A stretch of DNA of 64,000 nt from Microglena sp. YARC (taxonomy: Eukaryota > Chlorophyta > Chlorophyceae > Chlamydomonadales > Chlamydomonadaceae): NCBI GenBank assembly GCA_022414725.1, contig JAJSRW010002075.1, forward strand, positions 10,001 to 74,000, given 5' to 3'. The translations under genes and the position numbers were made by a program. The notes beneath the pieces were generated by a model that was not told the DNA's origin, made no database searches, and worked only from the letters and a program-made list of their open reading frames with translations. Position 1 is the first letter of the stretch, and each line of letters opens with the position of its first letter. This document shows positions 34,501-45,229 of this stretch, piece after piece.

Positions 34501-35484
34501 CACGTCTAGGTGATTGGCGGCTTTGGATTGAGTTTAGTTGTTCTTCTTATGCTGTGCCTGCCATGTCTGTTTTGATTGGTTGATGAAATTTTGCACACCC
34601 CTTTGTGGCAGAATTACAGATTTAGCAAAAAGAAATCGTGTGGCAATATGTGTGTCCTCTTTGTGTTTGCTAAGTTTATTCGAGCTTCTGCACTTGTGCG
34701 TGGTGGCAGGTGCTTTGGTGGCAGGTGCTTTGTTAATCCTTTGACATTTGAAGTTATGATATGCTTGGTGTATGGTTGTTTGGATTTGAACATTTTGCAA
34801 CCACTTTTGGTTGGCAGGTGTATATTTGGTTTGTTACATGGTGCAACCCCGTTGGTCAGATGGCCGCGTTGTTTTCATCCCATGTGCTTACACAACCGTG
34901 CTTGTACTTGCAGTACTTGTACTCACCGTGAGTTGCCAAAACCCGATTAGGGATCATCGCATATGCTCACGGAGGCTTGATACACTCGAGCCTCCAAAGT
35001 GTTAACTTGTCCGAGTATATCTCTCTCTTACCAGTCTTCCTGCCTGTGGCAGTGCTAAATCCTTCGACATGGGAATGACATATTAGCCATTCTTGATATT
35101 AACATACGTTGCGAACAATTCAAGGGAGGGAAGAGAGTGAAGGAGGGAGGGGGGGGAACGGATATTAAAGTGTGAAAACAACGCTCTGACGATGACATCC
35201 AGCACATTCAACTCCCCCACTCTCCGCGTCGTGAGATAGTAGGGCAAGACAAGAGGTAGCGCCAAGTGGGGCATACGAAGTAGCGTTACTATCAAAGAAA
35301 ACATCCAGCTTTAACATGGCATTCAAAATGTTGACCTGCAAGTATCATATACATTTACATCGTTAGTAGCCCCACAAGGCAAGTATGAGTCCATTGAGGG
35401 CGTTTAGCAAGTTTAACCTTTTATACTCATCCTCATCCTCATCCTCTTGATATTACCTTGCTTAACAGTGTGGTGTCATTTTAG

Positions 35485-35682
35485 TTCATCGGCGTTGAGT
35501 TTGAGGCGTTCATGCTCGACACAACCAAGGTGGAGGCCTTCAATGCTACGATTGTTCTTGTGTTGTATGCGGCATGTGAAGGATTTTATGTGAAGGTTTT
35601 GGCCTTCAGGTCTGGCTCTGTCATTGCGGAGACCAGGATTACGTACCCTGCTGGCACAGCGCAGGCACAGGTGGATGCATAA
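35485..35682 (+). pseudogene. Duplicate last exon in the right inverted arm
   Basis: The same acceptor (CATTTTAG) and 66-codon exon as 33325-33128 occur in inverted orientation. The upstream exon is absent on this side, so this copy is a fragment. Confidence 0.5.
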
Positions 35683-36761
35683 GAGGAAAATATGCTGGAG
35701 AATCATGATGCAATCTTTGATGCAGATTTCCTAAAAGAGGCTTCACCAGCATTAAGGCATTCCGCACAGGAGACTATGATGACAGCAATGTGCTGGCCTT
35801 GGGCCTGGGCCTTGGACTTGGCCTTGGCCTGGGAATCCCTGTCCTCCTCCTCCGATTTGGTTCTTATTGTATCACAGGGTCAAGATAGGTCATTCTCGCT
35901 CGCGGAAGCGCCTGTTTTGTGGGTGTATAGCTAATTGATTGATTTGATGCGTATTTGTATCTTAGCATGCTAAACAGGTGGCATCAGGCTTGAGCCACGG
36001 TTCGAAAAGGGTATACCTTTGTGACGGACCCATACCACTCCGTAGCACCCATATCCGCAGATACTAAAGCTTGGCCACTGTTACCTTGACCGCTCATTAA
36101 CTCGTTAGCCTACGGAGGGGGCTAATTCTGCCTAATGCTTTGTCACCATCCCCTGTGATAGATACACACCAGTCACCAACTCCGGCCAGGTCCAGATGGA
36201 TGCTGATATTAAAATATGATTTGCAATGCTGCAGTCTTGTTTGGAGGAGTCTGGGAAGGCTGTCCATGACCTCTGATTAGTATCCAGAGTTAGGATTAAT
36301 ACGAATTGTTCACCTAATTCAGGTTTCCTAGCACCTATGCTAACTTGCAGAGCTTCAGTAATACTGATGTTGATCTGTCAGGCTGCATATACCATGTTAT
36401 CAGGGATACCTACACTGCACCACCTGGTCAATGATAATGGTACTATTACTGTTAGCCACGATAACATAATCTGATATTATATGAAATAATACTGATCACT
36501 TCGCAGGGAACCGTACCCAAGCACACGTAAGCAAGCGTTCAAAATCATATTCGCCGGTGCCATCTTTGCCTATTATGCTTATTGGATAAGACATGATTAA
36601 GTCGCATTAGCTTCCTTGCATGTTCAATGGAGTTAAAAGTTAGCAACAAACAAATGAGGTTTGATGCCCCAATGTTTTTAGGTGCATTTCTCAAATACAT
36701 TAGGGGCAGTGAGTCCGTCTTACGGACGGCGGGATACCCCCTCCCCCCCCCCCCCCCAGCC

Positions 36762-36964
36762 CCTTTCAGCGATATACAATGATCTAGTGGTAGACCAGAT
36801 CGCTTGAGGATGAAGGGTCGGGGTTCGACTCCCCCTTCGGTCGCTCTTTGGCGTTGCATGTCGTTGTCAACTGCGATGGTAGCTTGTCCAGTTGAGGTAG
36901 GAGACCGCTCCCCACCCGCATACAACGGGCTCCCTTAAAACCACGCCCCACCAGGCGTTATCAT
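36762..36964 (+). mobile_element. tRNA-derived SINE, copy 3
   Basis: A-box-like TGATCTAGTGGTA and B-box GGTTCGACTCC lie at about 36780-36840. The body then shares GATGGTAGCTTGTCCAG and the tail CACCAGGCGTTATCAT with copy 1, in the opposite orientation. Confidence 0.65.
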
Positions 36965-37223
36965 ACCCCCCCTCCCCCCCCCCACCCCCACCCCCCACCC
37001 CCCCCCCACACACACACACACATGGAAAATGCATAGGAAGGCAGTAGTCTTGGTTACGTTATGTGGGAAGGTTTCTGAACACCTCTGTGAAAACAATTTC
37101 CTCCGGAGTATATCCATCCCTGTTGACAACAAGTTAACCGGTACCTTAAGTATTATTGGTTACGTCATCCAGCCCTGTTGCCATGATCATTCCCATTACA
37201 CGGACACATACATACATACATAC

Positions 37224-37379
37224 ATACATTACATGTTAAAGTCTACTTCACACCGCGAGGGTGTATGAGACTCTGTGCTTTAAACAAAAAGAAAAAGCAC
37301 CCACAAAGCAAAAAAAACCATTACATCAGGGGTGTGTCGAGGACAAACAAACCAAACTCCCAACCACCGTTTTGGTGGC
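37224..37379 (+). repeat. Solo arm of the foldback family
   Basis: This matches the left arm at 24001-24172 (GTTAAAGTCTACTT, ACCGCGAGGGTGTATGAGAC, CCACCGTTTTGGTGGC). The inverted partner and the RT remnant are missing. Confidence 0.7.
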
Positions 37380-38640
37380 ATGAATGGTAGGTAGCGTGCC
37401 CAGTGGCCATGTGGCTCATGCCCAGGGGCCACCTCACCAGCTTGATGATGGCCGGCGCGCAATGCTTTCGTACTGTCGAATCCTTAAAAATCGTGGCCCC
37501 CGATGCCTAAGCCAAGCACTTGCAATCTGGAAACATTGAACATCGTGGCAGCCCGATGTCCAGGTGTAACACTTAGGAGGTAGAAAACTATGAACATTAA
37601 AAATCGTGGGTGGGTGGGTGGGGGGCTTGGATTTGGAAGACGGCGAGCAGCCCAAAGTTGGCTGAAAACCCATGTAACAACCTAATCCAATCCTACACCT
37701 GCACAGCCAGCCCTGAAAAACTATGAAACAACCCAACCCAATCCTAATCCTTGGCCACCATGTAACAATCTGACCCAATTCTGCACCATCACTTAACAAC
37801 AAGGGTTGTTCAGGATGCTGCGTCATCCATCGTAAACATAACGTCTGCGGGTCCATTGCGTCCTGCTACGCAACTCGGGGAGGGTCTGTTTCGTCGCAGC
37901 TTCAGTGGGATGGCTGCACTGCAGATGGGTCGGTTGCTTGCAGGTCAGAACGCAGGCTAATTATGCTGGTTGGTTCTGCCTCAGGAAGAAGGCTATGCAA
38001 TTGGTTGCGTCTTAAGAAGGAGAGCTGGGGGACCTTCTGAGCAACCCTGGTAGCAATCCAGTCCTACACCACCATGTAGCAATCAAATCCTAATCCTGCA
38101 CCACCACCATCCTAATTGAAGGGACCATGTATCTGTTGGGCCTCAAAAGAAACCACAAGAGGCCCTAATGTAGCACCTACAGAACACCAAGGTTCATAGT
38201 TAGCCTTTGTGCTACAAGTAGTACCTTCAAGAAATCCTTCCTCACTACATACTAATTCTGCACCATTTTCCTGGTAATGTTTTGTACTCCCGAATACGGC
38301 GAGCATCCAAATTTCTGGCTGGAGCCATGAAACCACTTTCAAGTTCAAGGTACTCATCCTGAACCGTCCTCTTGATTGAAGTGAGCATGCGGTTGTTGAT
38401 GAGCTTATCATCATAATGAAGTCAATCGAAGCAAGCTCCAAGGAGGGAGGTGGGAGGCATGTCACTGGTAAGTGCAGAACGTGTTTGTATTATGTCACTA
38501 AACATACATACATTTATGTCACTATGTGTCTCTGATTACAGTCCAGGGTTAGGTGGCTGAGGGATTTCATAACCACACGAACTATACAGCACTACACACC
38601 GCCACTTCGTGTTATCTTTCTGTTTGTTCAGTTTTGGCAC
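37380..38640. other. Intergenic, diverged short repeats
   Basis: Repeated phrases such as AACAACCTAATCCAATCCTACACC recur between 37670 and 38110. No gene is supported here. Confidence 0.4.
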
Positions 38641-39099
38641 GGGCACATTTGGACTCCGGTATGGCACCAGAAAAATGATCATCATCATAAACATACAGGC
38701 ACACATACTTATACTCAGTGAGCTAAGGTGCCTCCTTACCTTGTCTTCCCTGCTGTACCGCTCAGTCCTGCCACATCATCCCAGAGGTAACTGATTGCTA
38801 TCACGAGATTCACAACCTACTCTATGTCCACCTGGCCGTCCAGCTAATCCATCCACCCACCACCCACACCCATACAGGCACGGCATTCACAACCTACTCT
38901 CCTATTCTCACCTGGCCGTCCAGCTACTCCACCCACCCACCACACCTTCACACCCATACTCTAGATAAACAAACAACAGGAAAAGGTAACAGAAACAGAC
39001 AAGATGCAAATGCATAGGCCCATGCAAAGATGCAACCCAAGAGGTGCTTGAGTGAGACTAGACTAGCAATGGTCCTACCCACTGCAGGGTACCAGCTCA

Positions 39100-39527
39100 C
39101 TAAATAGGACCATCTAGTCTCACATTGCCCTGCAGGCCCTCAAGGGTGGAAGAAAGGGAGTCCCAAGTATTGGGGTCATCAAAAGCTGGTGGCCCAGGAA
39201 AAGCCGGTGGACCAGAATAAGGTTCTGAGGGACCTGGAAAGGGTCCATGGGGTGGACCCCTCACACTCAGGCACAGCATTCCCATCCTGCTTTCCTACGA
39301 CCACGTGGCCGGACAACAACATAAGCACATGCACACATATACGTATACACAGTGAGTTAAGTTGCCTCCTTACCTTGTCCTTCACAGCTGTACCGCCCAG
39401 TCCTGCCAGCTCATCCCAGAGGCGACAGATCTCTATCAGGATAGGACCATCAGGTCTACTAGAAGGGGCTGAGAAGTTTGCACCTGGACCCATGCCACTG
39501 GTGCCCCCCCGTGTATCACACATTCTA

Positions 39528-39535
<8 letters not shown>
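39100..39535 (-). CDS. Possible small two-exon gene or exon fragment
   Basis: On the minus strand ICRLWDELAGLGGTAVKDK ends at a GTAAGG donor near 39375. An acceptor AAAGCAG near 39290 leads to a Pro-rich exon (GPFPGPSEPYSGPPAFPGPP). A diverged duplicate of the first exon (YLWDDVAGLSGTAGK, same donor) lies at 38715-38775. The family is not recognised, and this may be part of a longer decayed gene. Confidence 0.25.
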
Positions 39536-39560
<25 letters not shown>

Positions 39561-39779
39561 GGTACATTAATAGATTTTATTTTCAGCAACGAACAACAGC
39601 TTCTAGGACGCTCCAATTGCTGGCTATTGAGGCAAACCAAATGCAACCTAGGGCACCTTGAAGCAGACACAATCAGCTGTCCATTACTGCTGAAATATGT
39701 TGGTATAACTCAGTGGCTGAGTCAAGCAAGGAGCTGCCTAGCAGCTACTGCTCGTAGTAAAAAATAAAAGCTCTGGGTT

Positions 39780-41600
39780 CATGATCATATACTGGTTATT
39801 TGGCAGGTCTTCGGCAGGTCTTCGACATTTTTTTATTAGGCCAGGAAGGGTGCATTAGTTGTGGGTATGAGGGGTTCTGCAGAGGTGCAGAAAAGGGTAC
39901 AAGACCAGGGGGCCCTCAGGAAGTTACTCGTGTACTGCATGTCAGATGACGATGAGAAAGACAATTGGTAGCTACTTATGTTGTCTTTGAACTAGATTCA
40001 TGACTGAAACACAGGAACAGGAAGACATGAACAAAAAGAAAGTTGGTAGCAAATTCGAAGGTACGACGGGTGCGCACAATATAGTGAGCGAAGCGGGCAT
40101 GAAGATGGAAGGAGATGACGAGGCGGGTGACGCTGGTTGGGTGGATACCGAGAAAAGAAAAAAATGCTAGAAGGGATTTAAATTGGGTATCAAAGGAGCT
40201 GAGGATGATAGGGTCTGGTGAGATGCCGCGCCAACCAGCAGAGATGAGGGCCGCTTAGGGGGTGGAATGCCGAGCGCGTTTCGTGGCAAGGGTAGTGGGA
40301 TACAGGGAGTCACAAGTGTACGTGAGTTCGCAATGGTAGACTATGTGGGTAGCCTAGAGGGCGGAAAGTTCGGGCTGGGTGAGGGAGGCAGTATGGGAGG
40401 GGGCGTCACAGAGCGAGAGACTGGCGAGGGATAAGATGTCTAGGCGAAATGTGTCGTTAGTACTGGGGTAAAACAATACGCCAACTACAGAGCAAGTGCA
40501 AATTCAAGAGCGTGGAAGGTAGGGGAGAGGAGCCAGGTGAGGGGGTATACCTGCACTGGAGACTACAGAAACTACAGAAAGTACGACAGTTGCGAAGGTC
40601 GCGCGAACCTGTCATGCGAATAGCAGCAGTGCAACAGCCCGGGCCGCAGCCCTACGACACCAATGCAAACGTGTGAAAGTGCAGGGCGCGTGAAGTTGTC
40701 ATGCCAATAGCAGCAGTGCAACGACCCTACTATATCAAATGCAGAAGTGTGGAAGCGCAGGGCGCGTGAACCTGGGTGCGGGGATGCAGGACGGGCGTAC
40801 TGTTATACCGTCCAGTACGATGCCCAGGTATAACAAGGGCGTGACCGAGTTGGGGATGGAGATCCCCGCCGTCAATAGGGTGTTTTTGTCACCTCTTTGG
40901 TGGCAGATCTCGTGGACTTCGGATCCCCGCTGTCACTAGGGTTTTTTGTTTGCGGTGTGCTGTGTGCGATCTGTCTAACCTGATGTTGCTGCCTTCGTGG
41001 CTGCTCTTGCGGAACATAACTGAACATAGAGCCTGGTGCTCAACTTCTAAGCGCAGGGTTTTTCGATGGTAAGAAATTAATGTCATTGTAATCCTGGCAC
41101 CGGTCGATACGGAAGGAATGCGTAGAATAGTAGTAGTACTTCTCGGCGTATCCACCAATACTATGGAATGTACATTATATCATCGTTGTACTTCGTGAGA
41201 ATTACCAATACTATAACTATGTGATCTCCACTAGTTATCTTACGTACTTTATCGGTATATCATTCAACTAATCATTACACCTTCATCGTATTCGAATGGA
41301 TGCCGAAGTTGTTCACCAGGCTCTATGTTCAGTAAGGCATCCAGTGTATTCGTGAGATTACCAACAAGATACAGTGGGTTTACGTGGGCAGAGAGATAGT
41401 AGGAGTTACATGGACAGTAACGGGGAAGTAACAGGCAGATACATGGAGATTACCAGGAGGGTACCGTTGACGGGTCAATAGGGTATCATGCGACACATAT
41501 GGGGTTACAAGTAGATAGGACTGTAACCTCCTATAAAAAGAGTATGGTGCAATATAACACACAACATAACATGGCGGCACATCACGGGACAACATGGATA
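39780..41600. other. No recognisable gene
   Basis: Apart from two or three imperfect units of about 65 bp near 40560-40770 (GCAGCAGTGCAAC...GCAGGGCGCGTGAA), nothing could be assigned. Confidence 0.4.
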
Positions 41601-41669
41601 TGCCATTAAAGTGGAATTGGGAGTTTTAAACGGGTACATTTACCGTAATAATAATAAACGATAAGACAA

Positions 41670-42050
41670 GACACTAGGACAATACCAGGACAATACCAGG
41701 ACAATACCAGGACAATACTAGGGTGTTACAAGGGTGTTACAAGGGTGTTACAAGGGTGTTACTAGGGTGTTACTAGGGTGTTACTAGGGTGTTACTAGGG
41801 GATATTTAGTGGGTATTTAGTTGAGATGTAGTTGGCATTTAGTTGGCATTTAGTTGGCATTTAGTTGGCATTTAGTACTTATAACGGCTTTAATTGATTT
41901 GTATCTTATATTCAAATCCTTAACTGATTCCATTTTTATATCAATACACGACACTCGGTATTACAAGGGGGGATATCAGGACAATATCAGGACAATACTA
42001 GGGTGTTACTAGGGTGTTACAAGGGTGTTACAAGGGTGTTGCAAGGGGAA
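41670..42050. repeat. Short-unit minisatellites
   Basis: Runs of 11-12-bp units occur: GACAATACCAG, GTGTTACAAGG/GTGTTACTAGG and TTTAGTTGGCAT. The first two recur at 41975-42040. Confidence 0.8.
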
Positions 42051-42155
42051 TTCTTCTGCTGGTTACATGCGAATTCATTATGGTGATATCATTACAGATC
42101 AACAGGAATTGATTGCAAAGCAAGTTAGATAGGGGGGCATTTAAAATACAATAAA

Positions 42156-42320
42156 ATGGGACATGTTAACTGGGGAAAAGCTATACTGGTTGTAGTGGGG
42201 TCGACATTCGGAATGACACTTGGTGCATACGTAGCTACTAAACAATTTATACCGGAAAACATTGTCAAAAAAGGGGTTGCAGTGATAGTAACACTTATCG
42301 GAATATCGCTTTTGTTCTGA
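42156..42320 (+). CDS. 54-aa two-helix membrane protein
   Basis: A short open frame (ATG at 42156, TGA at 42318) encodes two hydrophobic helices (AILVVVGSTFGMTLGAYVA and GVAVIVTLIGISLLF) joined by a charged loop (TKQFIPENIVKK). This helix-loop-helix shape is common among small virion or membrane proteins of dsDNA viruses, but no family is identifiable. It is bounded by minisatellites on the left and a 91-bp array immediately on the right. It is the first virus-like item from the left, so it may mark the edge of the viral insert. Confidence 0.5.
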   Translation: MGHVNWGKAILVVVGSTFGMTLGAYVATKQFIPENIVKKGVAVIVTLIGISLLF

Positions 42321-43590
42321 CTGGAAGCCGAAACACAACTCCCAGCAAGCACGGCAAAAAACGTTACAAAATCCATGCAGATCACAAATTCACAGGGACA
42401 CAACAATTGACTGGAAGCCGAAACACAACTCCCTGCAAGCACTGTAGCAATCGATACAACTTCGCGCAGACCCACAGCTTCGCAGGGACACACCAATTGA
42501 CTCGAAGCCGGAATACTTCGCACTGCAAAACACTGTAGCTATCGTTACAAACTCCATGCAGATCACAAACTCGCAGGGACACACCAATTGACTCGAAGCC
42601 GGAATACTTCGCACTGCAAAACACTGTAGCTATCGTTACAAACTCCATGCAGATCACAAACTCGCAGGGACACACCAATTGACTCGAAGCCGGAATACTT
42701 CGCACTGCAAAACACTGTAGCTATCGTTACAAACTCCATGCAGATCACAAACTCGCAGGGACACACCAATTGACTCGAAGCCGGAATACTTCGCACTGCA
42801 AAAACACTGTAGCTATCGTTACAAACTCCATGCAGATCACAAACTCGCAGGGACACACCAATTGACTCGAAGCCGGAATACTTCGCACTGCAAAACACTG
42901 TAGCTATCGTTACAAACTCCATGCAGATCACAAACTCGCAGGGACACACCAATTGACTCGAAGCCGGAATACTTCGCACTGCAAAACACTGTAGCTATCG
43001 TTACAAACTCCATGCAGATCACAAACTCGCAGGGACACACCAATTGACTCGAAGCCGGAATACTTCGCACTGCAAAACACTGTAGCTATCGTTACAAACT
43101 CCATGCAGATCACAAACTCGCAGGGACACACCAATTGACTCGAAGCCGGAATACTTCGCACTGCAAAACACTGTAGCTATCGTTACAAACTCCATGCAGA
43201 TCACAAACTCGCAGGGACACACCAATTGACTCGAAGCCGGAATACTTCGCACTGCAAAACACTGTAGCTATCGTTACAAACTCCATGCAGATCACAAACT
43301 CGCAGGGACACACCAATTGACTCGAAGCCGGAATACTTCGCACTGCAAAACACTGTAGCTATCGTTACAAACTCCATGCAGATCACAAACTCGCAGGGAC
43401 ACACCAATTGACTCGAAGCCGGAATACTTCGCACTGCAAAACACTGTAGCAATCGATACAACTTCACGCAGACCCACAGCTTCGCAGGGACACACCAATT
43501 GACTGGAAGTCGAAACACAACTCCCTGCAAGCACTGTAGCAATCGATACAACTTCGCGCAGACCCACAGCTTCGGAGGGACACACATTCC
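42319..43590. repeat. 91-bp tandem array, about 14 copies
   Basis: Units begin GACTCGAAGCCGGAATACTTC (or GACTGGAAGCCG in edge copies) every 91 bp; one copy is 92. The central copies are identical, while those at both ends are diverged. Each central unit holds the hairpin CGAAG-ccggaata-CTTCG. 91 is not a multiple of three, so long frames through it are artefacts. Confidence 0.9.
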
Positions 43591-43799
43591 GGAAGACATT
43601 TGAGATGTCACTGGCATCTTCGGCCAATTCCGCGCAGACCACAACTTCGCAGGGACACACATTCCGGAAGACATTTGAAATGTCACTGGCATCTTCGGCC
43701 AACTCCGCGCAGACCACAACTTCGCAGGGACACACATTCCGGAAGACATTTGAGATAACAGTGACATCTTCGGCCAACTCCACGCAGACCACAACTTCG

Positions 43800-43800
<1 letters not shown>
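43570..43800. repeat. 75-bp tandem repeat, three copies
   Basis: The unit CACATTCCGGAAGACATTTG...CAGACCACAACTTCG occurs three times. It shares the CTTCGCAGGGACACAC motif with the neighbouring 91-bp unit, so the two arrays have a common origin. Confidence 0.75.
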
Positions 43801-44038
<238 letters not shown>

Positions 44039-44045
44039 ATTCATC

Positions 44046-45021
44046 ATGAGGACTCACTGTGCTTGCTTTGCACCTAAATTCATGACGATCAAGAATATGA
44101 CTATGTCTACGCTCTTCAGTCATGAGGAGATCTTGGAAATGTCCAGAGGACTCTGTGCGACTCCTGCAGCGGATGTATTCTCGGGGCAGTCCGGGATTCA
44201 CGCTGGCAACAGAGGATGCTTTGCAGCCAATGCCTACGCAGCAGGGGATATCATCGGCACCATCAAGGGGGTCATCGTGCCTGGAGGATTTCAGCAGTCT
44301 GATTACTGCAGACACATGTCCTTGATCGCGGGGAGAGGATTCCAAGATGGTTTGTTGCGTAGCAACATCTGATTGTCCTACTCAGTGGATCAATCAGAGC
44401 ACGGACACATTCCCAGCCAACGCGGAGATCGACTGGATACGGTGTACTGGCTTACCTTGCCTAGTGGCCATCCGCGACATCAAAGAGAAGGAGGAGATAG
44501 CTTCCGAGTTCAGCTGGACGGTGGACGATGCAACGATCCCTCAACAAGAGGACCTGACTAGGGATGAGGTAGAAGCCTTGTGGAAGCCGTATCTTCACCA
44601 GCACTCACTGGGAGTAGAGGTGCTACACTTAGATGCATACCCCCCTACTTTGTCTGCTGATGACATTGCTGAGGCGGACGCGGTGGCTACAAGGTTCAAA
44701 GCAGAGTCAGTGCTTATTGGAGCTGCTTTTGAAGCAGCTATATCAGCAGAGACTGCAGCAGCAGTCAACCTTCAGAACACCTTGGCTATCTTTGCTCAAA
44801 CTGGTGTAGATCCTGATGCTGGTGGATCCTCTGATCCTGGTGGACCCTCTGATCCTGGTGGACCTTCTGATGCTGGAGGACCTTCTGATGCTGGTGGACC
44901 TCCTCCTAAGCGAGCTCCTCCTCCTAAGCGAGCTCCTCCTCCTCCTCCTCCCAAGCGAGCTCCTCCTCCTCCTCCTCCTAAGCGAGCTCCTCCTCCTCCT
45001 CCTAAGCGAGCTCGCAAATGA
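44046..45021 (+). pseudogene. SET-domain protein, likely lysine methyltransferase, frame-broken
   Basis: The first frame (44046-44372) carries the SET N-terminal signature SGIHAGNRGCFAANAYAAGD and DIIGTIKG. The second frame (from 44347) carries NQSTDTFPANAEI, matching the N-H-S region, and VAIRDIKEKEEIASEFSW, matching the post-NHS segment. A +1 shift is needed near 44347-44372, and no GT-AG intron of suitable phase is evident. The tail is Asp/Gly/Pro repeats followed by repeated PPKRAPPP, a basic Pro-rich extension possibly for chromatin or nuclear binding. Small SET proteins occur in algal giant viruses (the vSET type), but a host origin is possible. Confidence 0.6.
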
Positions 45022-45229
45022 TGCCTAGGTAAATGTTTTTTCTGTTGGGGGGGGGGGGCATGCAATGTGAAGGCATTATTACACACACATACACACACTC
45101 TTCCATTTTGCAATGTTAGTATCAAACAGACATAACATGACACTATAATCACAAAAACTGTTAAGTTCATACAAATTTCACTGACAACCATCTATCTTTT
45201 CACATGCAGATCAAGGATGCCATCAAGCC

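Larger units (their letters stand above)
32648..36164. repeat. 3.5-kb inverted repeat (about 740-bp arms)
   Basis: The left arm is 32648-33385 and the right arm about 35424-36164; they are inverted near-identical copies (outer end TATCTATCACAGGGGATGG) around about 2 kb. The left arm abuts the copia LTR exactly. It could be a foldback element or an inverted segmental duplication; no transposase is seen. Confidence 0.8.

Noticed and set aside
39780..41600. Possible LINE or reverse-transcriptase remnant on the minus strand
   Set aside because: Short fragments looked suggestive, but no motif could be aligned with confidence.
42319..43590. CRISPR-like array
   Set aside because: The units are contiguous and identical with no unique spacers, and the context is eukaryotic or viral.
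44347..44385. A 36-bp intron (GT at 44350, AG at 44385) explaining the SET frame break
   Set aside because: Removing it does not put the second half into the SET frame, so a frameshift remains the simpler reading.
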